A stretch of DNA of 64,000 nt from Oscheius onirici (lineage: Eukaryota > Nematoda > Chromadorea > Rhabditida > Rhabditidae). Position numbers and translations under genes: made by a program. Location: the NCBI GenBank assembly GCA_932521025.1, contig OW051471.1, positions 10,726,001 through 10,790,000 of the forward strand, written 5' to 3'. Shown here in pieces: positions 23,501-33,600 of this stretch (its first letter is position 1; every line of letters starts with the position of its first letter). Below the pieces are notes generated by a model. It searched no databases. It saw only the letters and a list, made by a program, of their open reading frames with translations, and had not been told where the DNA came from.

Positions 23501-24046
23501 ATCGGATCCTTTGTTTAGTGACTGCTTTCAAGATAGGCTAAAGTTCTGTTAAGTAAAGAAATTAAGACTATAATTTGGAAAAATGTGGTTATTTTTTCTT
23601 TTCTGGGTTAAACTTTAGGCATTTCTGATTTCAAAATTTTGTGTTAGTATCAGTCCTTATTAGTGAAATTACGATGCAGTTCGAAAAGCAAAAGAGCTTT
23701 GGAAACAATCTATGCAGTAGATTTATTGGTATGGTATGTACAGCAATTCGGATAGAGAAGGTGTTTTTCTGAATTCCTTTTGGGTGTTCTTAAGAACTTA
23801 AACTTTTCGGGAGCGATAAAAGTAGACAACCTTGCAGAAGAAAAACGAGTTATCCAAATCGTAATTTGCGAGCACCAAAAGTTAGTAAAGAAAAAATAAA
23901 TTAAGCTGAGAAGCTTCTGATAGAGTTAACGATAACCAAATCATGTTGCGTTAGTCAGAAAAAAAACTTAAACTGAAGCAAAACCAAAATTCGTATCAGA
24001 AGCAAATGAAACCTAGAAATCAGAGGTGTAGACTTACCGTTGCCAT
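20541..24046 (-). CDS. Secreted Pro/Ala/Gln-rich protein B
   Basis: Minus-strand exons 24038-24046, 23287-23411, 22047-22911, 21611-21982, 21491-21562, 21162-21227, 20839-20904 and 20541-20798 join in phase to about 610 residues. A nine-base first exon starts a signal peptide (MATFFLLTLLAAPALG). Next come CIGGLGGGGGGCC and three further cysteines, then tyrosine-containing Pro/Gly stretches, Gly-Gln repeats (GGQYQ), APAPAP/PAAPQPAP repeats, acidic islands (EEYGDE, GSDYSEPEQP) and a basic end, GYLRR. It is a low-complexity extracellular protein; cuticle, pharyngeal-cuticle or other matrix roles are likely by composition but not shown. Its neighbour at 25.6-29.2 kb is a paralogue with the same N-terminus and strand. 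Exons 5-7 are tandem duplicates. Intron 1 is 626 bp and holds nothing recognised. Confidence 0.8.
20839..21562 (-). repeat. Tandemly duplicated exon-intron units
   Basis: Exons at 21491-21562, 21162-21227 and 20839-20904 all end in SQPAPTSSY plus Q or P. The second and third both start PAPVHPAP. The introns between them are alignable along their length (shared words include TTTGTTCCCGACTACTGGT and CATTTTTGAAGTGACGG), so a unit of about 330 bp was duplicated as DNA. All three exons are multiples of three (72, 66, 66 bp), so copies can be added or skipped without changing frame. Confidence 0.85.
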
Positions 24047-25554
24047 TGTGCTGTCCACAAGTGACCGTTGTGAGTTTCTGGTTCGGCTTAAGTACCTGGA
24101 GATGGGCGGCGCTCAACAAGATCCGACCCTACACAGAAAATCCTGCGCGGCATCTGATAAGTGCGAAGAGCAGACGGGAACACCTGCCAGAGACACACAA
24201 GGTGGTTGATTGAAAAACTGGGGCGATTTTTGAAGATAGAGAGTGAGAAACACCTACTACCATACCCTCAAACCTTCCGATTCTGTTACACTTTTAAAGG
24301 AGGAGAATAGAATCGGACCTACTGACCTTTTTCTAAAGTTAGCTTGTTATCTGCATTGTTTTCGCTAATCCCGTCTCCTTGCAGCTAAAAGGAAACATCA
24401 TGACCTTCAAGCGCTGACCAGACCAATTTCTTTGCTGACAATTGGAGACATGCCGCGAGATAGTCGAATTTCATTTTATTGGACTGTCCTTTGCGGCTTT
24501 AGGCTATCCAGCAAGAAAAAATGACACTGGAAGGACGAATTGCGCGAGAGAAAAAAAGATTCAAGATTTTTGAACCGCGGAAACAGGGATTCTCTTCCTA
24601 AAATTCTTGGTGCCATTACGATCGTTATCTTCTTTCATGGTTTTGAATTCTCCGGTAAGTGAAAGCGAAAAAGACTTGGCTGAAGAGTCATAGAGTAAAA
24701 GTGAAGAGTCCGTTTGAACCAGAGAGTGACTGATTGTGAAAGGCAGTCTAGCCAGTGTTGCTCAGTTGAACAAAAATTTGTGCAATCTTTGCTGTTCCAT
24801 CTTAAATTTGTAACACTTCCTGCATACCTAACAGGTCTCCGAAAATGTGAAAGATCAGGAAGCTTCAAGAACTCCTTCCGTGAAAGTGCACAAAATTCAA
24901 AAAACTCACCTATTCAAACCTTACTCAAATCTTTTTCTTGTCTAGAAACCGCCGTGTTAATAAGTTGAAGAACCGAATTTTGTCAAAGTATTTTCACGTT
25001 TTTGTGGGGAAAAAAGCTGTTCACTGAAACAGAAGATGACTAACGTGAAGGTTAAGACAGTCTTGTTTCTGACTCAGTAGAATTTTACGAACTGATTTGC
25101 TATTGTGTCTTGTTGCGCTTTATCATCGACCGTCTTAGCCGACCAAAGCAAACGTCGAGGAGAAAAACTTGCTTATTCTTCTTTTGGCAGCACGACACCT
25201 TCCGACTACGACGCCGTTCCAATTGCCGTCGGCACATACCTGTCGCCCAATATCAGTCGTCGAAATCGCTTGCTGGCTGCCGCGATACCTCAGGCCAATA
25301 GGCCGGTTTTTTCACGCCAGCCAATTACGCGATCTTCTTCTTTGTTTCTAGATGAGGGGCGCTGAAAAACCCGACGTGTATGGCGCAATCAGATAAAGAA
25401 AAATATAGCTCGAAATGGAAAGGAGAAGAGACGGGGATCAGGGGGGACAGAGACTTAGTTAGAACTAGTTTATTATATAAATAAAGGAGACCAACTATAT
25501 ATACAGACACAGTTGATATGTTTGTCGTTTTAAAATAAATTGAGGTCATGTGGC
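24047..25554. other. Intergenic, 1.5 kb, no gene seen
   Basis: This lies between the start of protein B and the stop of protein A, both on the minus strand. It must carry the 3' end of A and the promoter of B. I see no convincing ORF, repeat or RNA. Confidence 0.5.
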
Positions 25555-28500
25555 TTATGCTCTTCTCATTCTTCTTCTGAGTCTGTAAGAGTGCTCAACG
25601 GGATAGAGGGAAGCATCAGGAGTGGCGATAGGAGCAGATTTGCTCAGCTGCTTCGTACCGGCCAGCTAAAGACCATATTGGTTGGAAATAAGAAAACTTA
25701 CTCTATTTTCGGGATAATTGTTGTCTCCACTGGTAGCCTTGGCCTCATCTTCGCTGTTGACAATCTTGGGCTCAGGTTCGTGATAATCGCTACCGGCTCC
25801 GTAATCAAAGCCATTGGGCTCGACGATTTCTTGAGTAGGAGCAGCGGTGGTTTTTCCCGAAGCACCGTTGAAAGAGGCGGCGGGAGAAACAGCTGGGACC
25901 TCGCTGCGTTCCTAAAAGTTTGAATTAGGGAACAATTAAAAAAAGGTGAGGAAAGATAGAGCTGTTAAATATAGACCACCACTCCGTGTTAGCCCACATT
26001 TACCTCCTCCTCACAGCCATGGGCACTGGGAGTGGCTGCTGGATTCGGACCAACCTCATTGGCAGGAGCGGGAGAATCATAGTCGGATCCGGCATCAATC
26101 TGATCGACTTCCTGTTGGTGAGAAGGAGCAGGAGCAGAGCTCGGAGCAGGAGCAGACGACTTGGATGATTCAGCTCCGTGTGTTACGGTAGAAGCAGCCG
26201 AACCAACTGACGATCCAGATCCGTGTGAAGACGATCCAGCTCCGTGGGTTACGGTAGAAGCAGTTCCGGAAGACGAGGTTCCAGAAGCGGAAGAGGTAGA
26301 AGTTGGACGAGCACCGCTGGAAGGAGCAACTTCAACTCTGGGCTTGGTAGCAGCCGCGGCAGGTTTAACCGAGGCAGGCTGACTGGGGGCAGGCTGACTG
26401 GGAGCAGGGTTTGATGGAGCTGGTTGAGGATGCTGGGGAGCAATCTCTTCACTAGCCTCAGGCTCTCCAGAAGCTCCTCCATGAGCCGGAGCGGGCTCAC
26501 TGACATCAGAATAGTCTTCATCTCCACCAGCAACGTCAATCTGAGCGGGCTGGGTGGGAGCAGCAGGAGCGGCAGTTGTGAATCTCGTGGCTCCTGGGAT
26601 GGTTGAACGGGTTTTGCTGACTTCCTCATGGACCTTGTTGAAGTCGAGTCCACCACTGTGAGTGGGAGTCTTGACCTGTGCAGGTGCAGGGAGGGGAGTC
26701 TGAACCGGCGCCGGTCTCACTTGAGCAGGCTGAGGACGAGAAGGAGTGGGTTGAACAGGAGCCGGTTGACTGGGAGATGGTCTGCTAGGAGCTGGCTGGA
26801 AGGGAGCGGGTTGGACGGGAGCTGGCTGGAAGGGAGCGGGTTGAACAGGAACAGGCTGGCTAGGAGACGGTCTGCTAGGAGCAGGTTGAGCTGGCTGAAC
26901 CGGGGCAGGATTCTCGGCAGGTCCTTCCTCATCGCTATACTCGGCTCCTTCCTCTCCTCCTTCTTCAGTAGCAGTCTCATGAGTTGAGATATGTTCCTGA
27001 CTGGCTGACTGACTAGAAAATCGGGACTGGCTAGGGACTGTCTGGGGAGCTGGACGAGGAGCAGCAGGAGCAACGGGAGCTGGTTGAGAAGGAGCCGGCT
27101 TGAAGGCAGTCTGAAAGAAAAAAGTAAAGCGTTTTTAAAATTTGTGCTATATGTCCCTGACCGGGAGATCAATTGTGAGAAATCACTCTGACTAGATCTA
27201 TAGCGTATGCATATCAGCAGTGTGCCCTTGAAAGTGCGGCAAGGCGCGGACGGATAGTGAAAGTGCTGCACAGCGTAAAAGTGACATTTTTACCTTTGTC
27301 GGTTTTAAAACAATCCTAATTGGCTTCTAAATCCTTTTCATGTTCTTCCCACAAATTAAAAAAACTAACCGGCTGAGAAGGAATAGGAACTGGCTGAGGA
27401 GCAGCTGGCTGAATTTGAACAGCGGTAGCAGGTTGACTAGGAATTGGCTGAGCTGGAGCAGGCTTCTGGGGAGTAGTCTCGGGAACCTCCTCGTCGGTGT
27501 ATTCCTGGTCCTCTCCTCCTTCATCTTCCTTTCCAGCGCTGGTATTGGTGTTGGGGACGAGAACCTCTGGCTGAGGAGCCTGTGGTCGGGCAACTGGAGC
27601 AGGTTGACTGGTAACAACTTCAGCCGACTCTTGACTCTCTGACTGAGCAGGGACAGAGACGGAGGGAGTATCGATGGAAGGAGACACAGGAGTCTGAATA
27701 GCTGGTCGGGGAGCCTGAGGCTTGGTTTGGTAGTTGCTGCCAGCAGGTCCAGTCTGGATATCGTCGTAGTTTTGCTCGCCGGAGACGGATTCAACACCAC
27801 CAGGTCCCTGTTTATAGGTGTTGGAAGAAGTCTGGACGGAACCAGTAGGTCCGACAGCAGGAATCTCATTGTAAGAACCACCAGCTCCAGGAATCTGTTG
27901 GCTTTCGGTGAAGCTGGATGATCCTGGCTGTTGAACGGCAGCAGGCTGGGCATAGCCTCCAGAGCTTCCGAAGCCTTGGTTCTGGGGAGCAACTTGACCT
28001 CCAAACCCTGCGGGCTGGGCATAGCCACCGCTAGGCTGCGAAGGAACTTGCTGGGGCTGGAAACCGCCGACAGGTTGGGCTCCGAAGCCAGTAGACTGAG
28101 AGCCGCCTCCAAATCCACTAATTTGAGAAGCTGGCTGTTGGAAGGCTCCGGAAGGAACGGCGTATCCTTGAGGCTGAGCCTGTCCTCCGACCGTCTGTCC
28201 GAAGAGAGGAATGGGCTGAACTCCGGTCTGAGGCCAAGAGGCCTGGACTGGAGCTGGAGGAGGAGGTGGAGGTGGAGGTGGAGGAGGTGGTGGTGCAGCT
28301 GAAAAAGTTCAGTCAGCCAGAGTGAGAGCGAACCCATAAATTTCCTTGCGAGACGGTCCTCGAGACCAATTACCAATTTATGACCGGTGATCCGTCTCTT
28401 TTGAACCCTTAGGACTAATTCGATTGACCGGTCTTTCTGGTTCCTTGAATAACTTGTGAGTTCTTAGGCTGTCAAAGCACTTAGTTGATTGATTTTTACA

Positions 28501-29209
28501 ATGACCAACAGAGCTAAAGAGCCTCAGTTTCAAGAGTTTTATATATTGTTAATTGTAAACTGACAACTTCTAACGAAGACTTCCCAATGTATCCACATCA
28601 GAAAACTACATTCCTCCTTTGTCAAAATCCCGTATTAATTACTTTACAAATCAAGTTGTGTCAGTTTTGTTGCTGCAGGAAATTGTCCTATCGTTTTAAT
28701 TTAAACAGCACCACACTTAAATTCCGCTCAAATGTAAAGTTTGAAGATAAAGAGCGTTAGCGAACTAGGAACTAGGTGCGTCAAAAATAGAGCCAAGAAC
28801 TATATAAAATTGACTCACCGAATGAAGGAGGAGGTGGAGGAGCTCCAATCTGGGGAGCAGCAATTGGAGGAGCAGCATAGCTGTTACCTCCGACGGGTGC
28901 TCCGAAGAGCGGAGCAGGTCCGACAGGGCTAGCTCCGATGCCTCCACCACAACCACCGATCAAGGGTCTGGGAGCTCCACAGGGTCTACAAAATTGATTT
29001 TTAACAAAAAAAAAATAGAAAAACATACGGAGGAGGGGGAGGGAGTCCGGCTCCACATGGGCTACCACAGCTGGGAGCTCCACCGCTACAACATCCTCCA
29101 CCGCCGCCAAGACCTCCAATGCAGGCCTGTGTGCTGGCTATTAATGAGACTGCGATCTGAAAATATGTTAAGCTAGAAAATGGAGGTCTCTTTTTACCAA
29201 AAATCGCAT
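25555..29209 (-). CDS. Secreted Pro/Ala/Gln-rich protein A
   Basis: Minus-strand exons 29198-29209, 29029-29156, 28819-28985, 27370-28298, 26004-about 27110, 25702-25911 and 25555-25665 join to about 887 residues. The signal peptide is MRFLIAVSLIASTQA, followed by CIGGLGGGGGCC and a Gly/Cys segment with about nine cysteines. Then come PPPPP tracts, Gln/Gly-rich sequence, many PAPSQPAP and PFQPAPVQP repeats, acidic islands (EDQEYTDEE, EGAEYSDEE, GDEDYSDV, GSDYDSP), a Ser/Thr-rich part, and a basic end, YRLRRRMRRA. Layout, the tiny first exon and N-terminus match protein B 1.5 kb downstream, so the two are tandem paralogues. The recurrent acidic Tyr motifs in a Pro/Gln background resemble extracellular matrix or cuticle proteins; that role is an inference. 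Intron 3 is about 520 bp. The start of exon 5 may be off by one base. Confidence 0.8.
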
Positions 29210-29948
29210 CTTCTAAGGGAATTGGGCCGGCTATGAAGCTGGAAGCCTGGATGCAAATGGCACACACAGAACCGACGGGGCGGTTACGCTAACCCGAGGA
29301 GGCTTTTATACATTCGTCGAGGCGAACTTGAAAATCGCCGGCTAGCGAGGCGAGGAAAAAGTGGCGATTCAACTGATTGTTCAAGTCGGCCATTGCGATA
29401 CGGCCTTTTTGCCACCCAGCAGTCTTCCGCCATTTCTGGAGAAGGAGAGACGCTCTTCCCGGAGATATGGATGGCAATAAGCAGTCCTCGGCGCAGCCCT
29501 GTAATGGCTAATTGAACTTTGAAGGGCGAAAACTTATGGTTATAAAACAAGCCGCGGAGAACGGAGTTCGCTTGGAAAGGGAAGAGGCTTATTCGGAATG
29601 ATAAGACGTGTTGGTCAAGATTTGAAGTTGAGACTGTTTCGACTATTTTCTTGCGGCGGCTTGACACAATTTATTAGGTTTCTGTCTGCGATCGCGGAAG
29701 AAAAAGAGTTTTTCGGTACAAGCAGTCTCTAAATGTATTAGCTAGTCAGCTTTGGAAGGTGAAACTAAACATTGATATTAGTTTCTCTTCTTGTAGCTCT
29801 TGTTTTATAGTTTGTTGTCATGTTGGGACGAACCATCCCCTGCTCTTTGTTCTTGACAGTTTTGTCTCTGAAAATTGGTCAGCTCGACGGAATCCCGTGT
29901 TTGCTCACACTCTATCACCGACCATTTCGAATTTGCCGTCTTCCATCA
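29210..29948. other. Upstream region of protein A, no gene seen
   Basis: This stretch lies between protein A, whose promoter it should contain, and the tRNA gene. I see no supported coding region on either strand. Confidence 0.5.
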
Positions 29949-30022
29949 GCCGCCATAGCTCAGTCGGTTAGAGCGTGGGTCTAATAAGCCCAAGGTCGCA
30001 GGTTCGACCCCTGCTGGCGGCA
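29949..30022 (+). tRNA. tRNA-Ile (AAT)
   Basis: A full cloverleaf can be drawn. Acceptor GCCGCCA pairs with TGGCGGC, and there is a D-arm GCTC...GAGC, an anticodon stem TGGGT/GCCCA with loop CTAATAA (anticodon AAT), T-stem GCAGG/CCTGC with loop TTCGACC, and discriminator A. No intron is present. The A box and the B box GGTTCGACCCC are intact, so it should be transcribed by RNA polymerase III. Confidence 0.95.
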
Positions 30023-30615
30023 AAACTCTTTGTTTTTTTTTTTGGAACAATTAATTTTTCTCTTTTCCAACAGTAAAGTGAAATTGCATTACTTCTCAAT
30101 CGTAATACATAACCTCGATTTCCACTTGCTTTTCCTTCTTCCTTGCTCCGGGAAAGCTGCTGCTTCAAGTCACTGCGGTTCCACTTTCACCGTCAAATCA
30201 ACTGAGCTTTCCAAGCGATTTGATCCCTATCTACATCTCTTTATTTCCATCGGATGTTTACAAATGACACTAAACCTCAAAAAGTTCCAAGTCTCCCCCC
30301 ACAGTCCGGTTCTTGTTGCAGAGAAGAGTTACTGACCGGCAACCCTTGTTTCTCTCCCCCTCACACTTTCCATGCAAATTTTATGGCAGCCATCTGTTGA
30401 CGCCTCTTTGCCGTCCCAAAAGGGCTAGCCGAAAAGAAATTGGCGCAACGAAGAATGTCGCTTCGGGTACTGTTTTTGCTGGCCGTATTGCGTAAACGCC
30501 TGTCTTTCCTTCAACCCAGGATCATTTGATGCATTACGGGGGCCTTTTAGGTACACTCTGGGAGAGAAAGTCTGGATATTTTCTTATATATGATCGACAG
30601 GTGAGAGACACTGGT
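30023..30615. other. Gene-free stretch
   Basis: Sequence between the tRNA and the end of the multicopper oxidase gene. A poly-T run follows the tRNA at about 30030 and probably terminates pol III transcription. Nothing else is recognised. Confidence 0.5.
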
Positions 30616-33600
30616 TTATAGTGAGAAGAAACTAGCGAAAATGGACACGTACAGAAGAGAAAGTGTTGCTGATGAACCTTGTGGTTTCTCCGTAGGAGTT
30701 GGCCTTGAAGGCAATGCTGGCATGAAAAATGGACCACAGCTACTGGGAAATCCATTGGGAGGAGGCATAAAATCAGCTTCATCTCCAATTTTGAAAGCAT
30801 ACGCCATTCCTTCCATCATATGAAGATTTATGTGACAATGGGCCAGCCACCAGCCGGGATTGTTGGCTCGGAACCTGAGCTTTGGATTGGAATTTTCGAG
30901 AAAATAAGTACCTGAGGACGATGTAACCGCCTACTGGCAAGACTACTGTATCTCTGCTCGTCGGATTTTTGGTATTCATTCCTTGTACGGCTCCATTCAG
31001 CCAGGTGGAATTACGCCAACCGATGGCGTTGCAAAGAGACTGAAAGAATTTTGTCTCACACTGTCTGTCAGTCTGTCAGTCTCTCTATGTCTCTCACTCT
31101 ACTTTCTCACTAACTGTTTGGATTTTCATTCAAACATCCCGCCAATTCTTGTCTACCGTAATCCCGCGGCTGCGCACCAGATTCAAATCTCTTTGCCCAC
31201 CAGGGTTGGGCGATTATTTTATCTGAAATTTCGCGTAACTCGTGCCATTTGTAAATCACCAAAAAATAAATTCTCAAACTATATTTACCAGATGCGCAGA
31301 CCTTGAATGCATCTGCAAAAAAATATGAAACAGGAATAAATATAATCCTGATAAACGCTAGAGCCATCTGATCGCTGATCGCACGGCTCATTCTGGAGAT
31401 CGTTTTTTTCACTTCTCATATTTGTTGCAGATGCATTCAAGGTCTGCGCATCTGGTAAATATAGTTTGAGAATTTATTTATTAGTGATTTACAAATGGCA
31501 CGAGTTACGCGAAATTGCAGACAAAATGATCAGCCAACCCTGTTGCCCACAGTTCTATCGTGAGTCACGTCTCGCGCTGACAGATATTCTTCACTTTTTT
31601 TGTTGATTGTAAAAAGGTCTAACAAACCTAATAAAAACAATCAAGTCTTCACATATCTACCGATCATAACACTAACTGTCCCCCATTTTATCACACTCAC
31701 CGTATCATTGTCACAAGCCATATCCTGATTAGGATCCATTACAAAATCAGAAGTACTGTTGTAACTGGGCCAGCCAACCTAAACCCTTAATTTTTTTATC
31801 ACTTTCTCTTTTCCTACCTTCATAACATAAAAATGAGTTCCGTGGACATGGAAAGGATGAGCATAGCCAGTTCCTGCCGCTCCCCCCGTTCCCATATTGT
31901 ACATTGTCACCTGAACAATATTTCCCAATTTGTGCTCTTTGTGATAGAAACAAGAACAGTTGGGACTGAACTTGTGATCTTCATTGTTGCAGCCAACGTC
32001 GGTACAAGGCTTCAAATCTTTTTTTATTCGGAAAATTGGTTAACTCACATTAGTGATAGCTCCCAGATTGTCCTTGTAGTTGTAAGGAAGTCCTTTAGGA
32101 AACTGGAATCGGTATCCGTCCACTCTCGAGTCGTAGTGCATGTTAATAAAATGTTCCTTAACATTTCCTTCACAATTTAAAAAAGGGTTACTTCATATCC
32201 CGAAGTGAAGCCAGAATCCTTCAAAACCTCTTGATCGATCAGTTCTGGATGGGCATTTTGTAGACTGTCATAAGGGACACAAGTGTAATTGAAGTTGGCA
32301 GGAGAGTACTCGAAAGGACAGTTTAGAACAGTACATTTCTTCGTCGCTGTACAGTCGGTGGGAAGGAAGTTGGCTGAAACTTGATTTCTACTCGAGAATA
32401 GAGAAAAACTGTACGCATTGAAGTGTCCTCCGGAGCGTTAGAGTCTTCGTACTCGAGATAAGCAGCTCCGTAGGCAACAGAGTCGGAAGACCAGTCCCAG
32501 TTGTAGAAAGAGATTGTTTCAGCTTGGATTCTGAAGATTATTGTTAGGATGTTTACTCCATTCAAATATCCCGCCGTTTCATACCGTATCCTCTGTCGGA
32601 TTAGATAAAGATAAAGTTTACCCTGTAATCAACGCCAGAGCAAGCTCAATTGCGTCCGGGTCTAATCTGAGGGGCCAGAGAAATCAGGCTTACGTTCTTA
32701 CGTTCTTCTATCTGGACAGGTGCCAAGTCTGACTCCAAGAACGCTTTATCTTCATAGCATGCTACTACCAATTAACCGACCTCGGGAGGATGGATGCCTT
32801 GGTTGGGCTCCAGTAATTTCAATCGAATCGTCAAATTAACTCCTTTCGGGACTCGGAACTTTGTTCGGGAACTCACATAAAACTTTTCTTTGTCGGATTA
32901 GCCAGAGCTGTTACCAGCACGTCATATCGTTCTCCTGGGAAGGCGATGAGTCGGTCCACCTAAAAATGTGTTTTTTGCATTAAAAATCAAACCTGTTTAG
33001 GAACAACATCTTCTCCATCAGCTGCCACAATCGTCATTTGATGATCTTGGACATGGAGCATTAGTTCCTGAGAAGCTCCGGCGTTTATGAACCGAAGACG
33101 AATTGTCTCGCCCTTTTTGATCAGAAACCGTTCCAGTGGGAGTTGATGAGGAATCTTCAGAACATCGTCTTGTAGATACCATCCCTTGTCATTGAAGAGA
33201 ATAGCCGAAAGGGGGACAGAGCCTCCCATTCCGCCTCCATCAGTCATTCGCTTCGGAGCCCAGCACTGCGTATTGTCATCGAAGCCGTACATCCATTTCA
33301 TCGTCTTCTCTTTAAACTGATCCCAAGACGTTTCGGCCAGCTGCACTCCCCAGTCTTGAAGCACTACAGCATAGTCTCTTCCGGTTGTTGAAGATGTGTA
33401 GTTTTGGTCGATGACGATGAAAGCTCCAACTAAGCCGTCACTTCTGTCAGTGTGCATATGTCCATGGAGCCAATGGGTGCCTTTTCGGTCAGCAAGGAAG
33501 CGGTACTCGAAACTGGAAAAATGAGTTAACGACAGAAGATTTGTCGGTTCGAACCTCCGCCCGGACCAAGTTTTTTTCAATATTTTTTCAGACGCCCCAG

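Noticed and set aside
27327-28376. 349-codon minus-strand frame rich in Leu and Arg
   Set aside because: It is the alternative frame of the large exon of protein A; the Pro/Gln frame joins neighbouring exons in phase and this one does not.
33541-33570. GGTTCGAACCTCCGCCCGG, tRNA T-arm-like
   Set aside because: No cloverleaf upstream; at most a decayed tRNA-like fragment at the edge of an oxidase exon.
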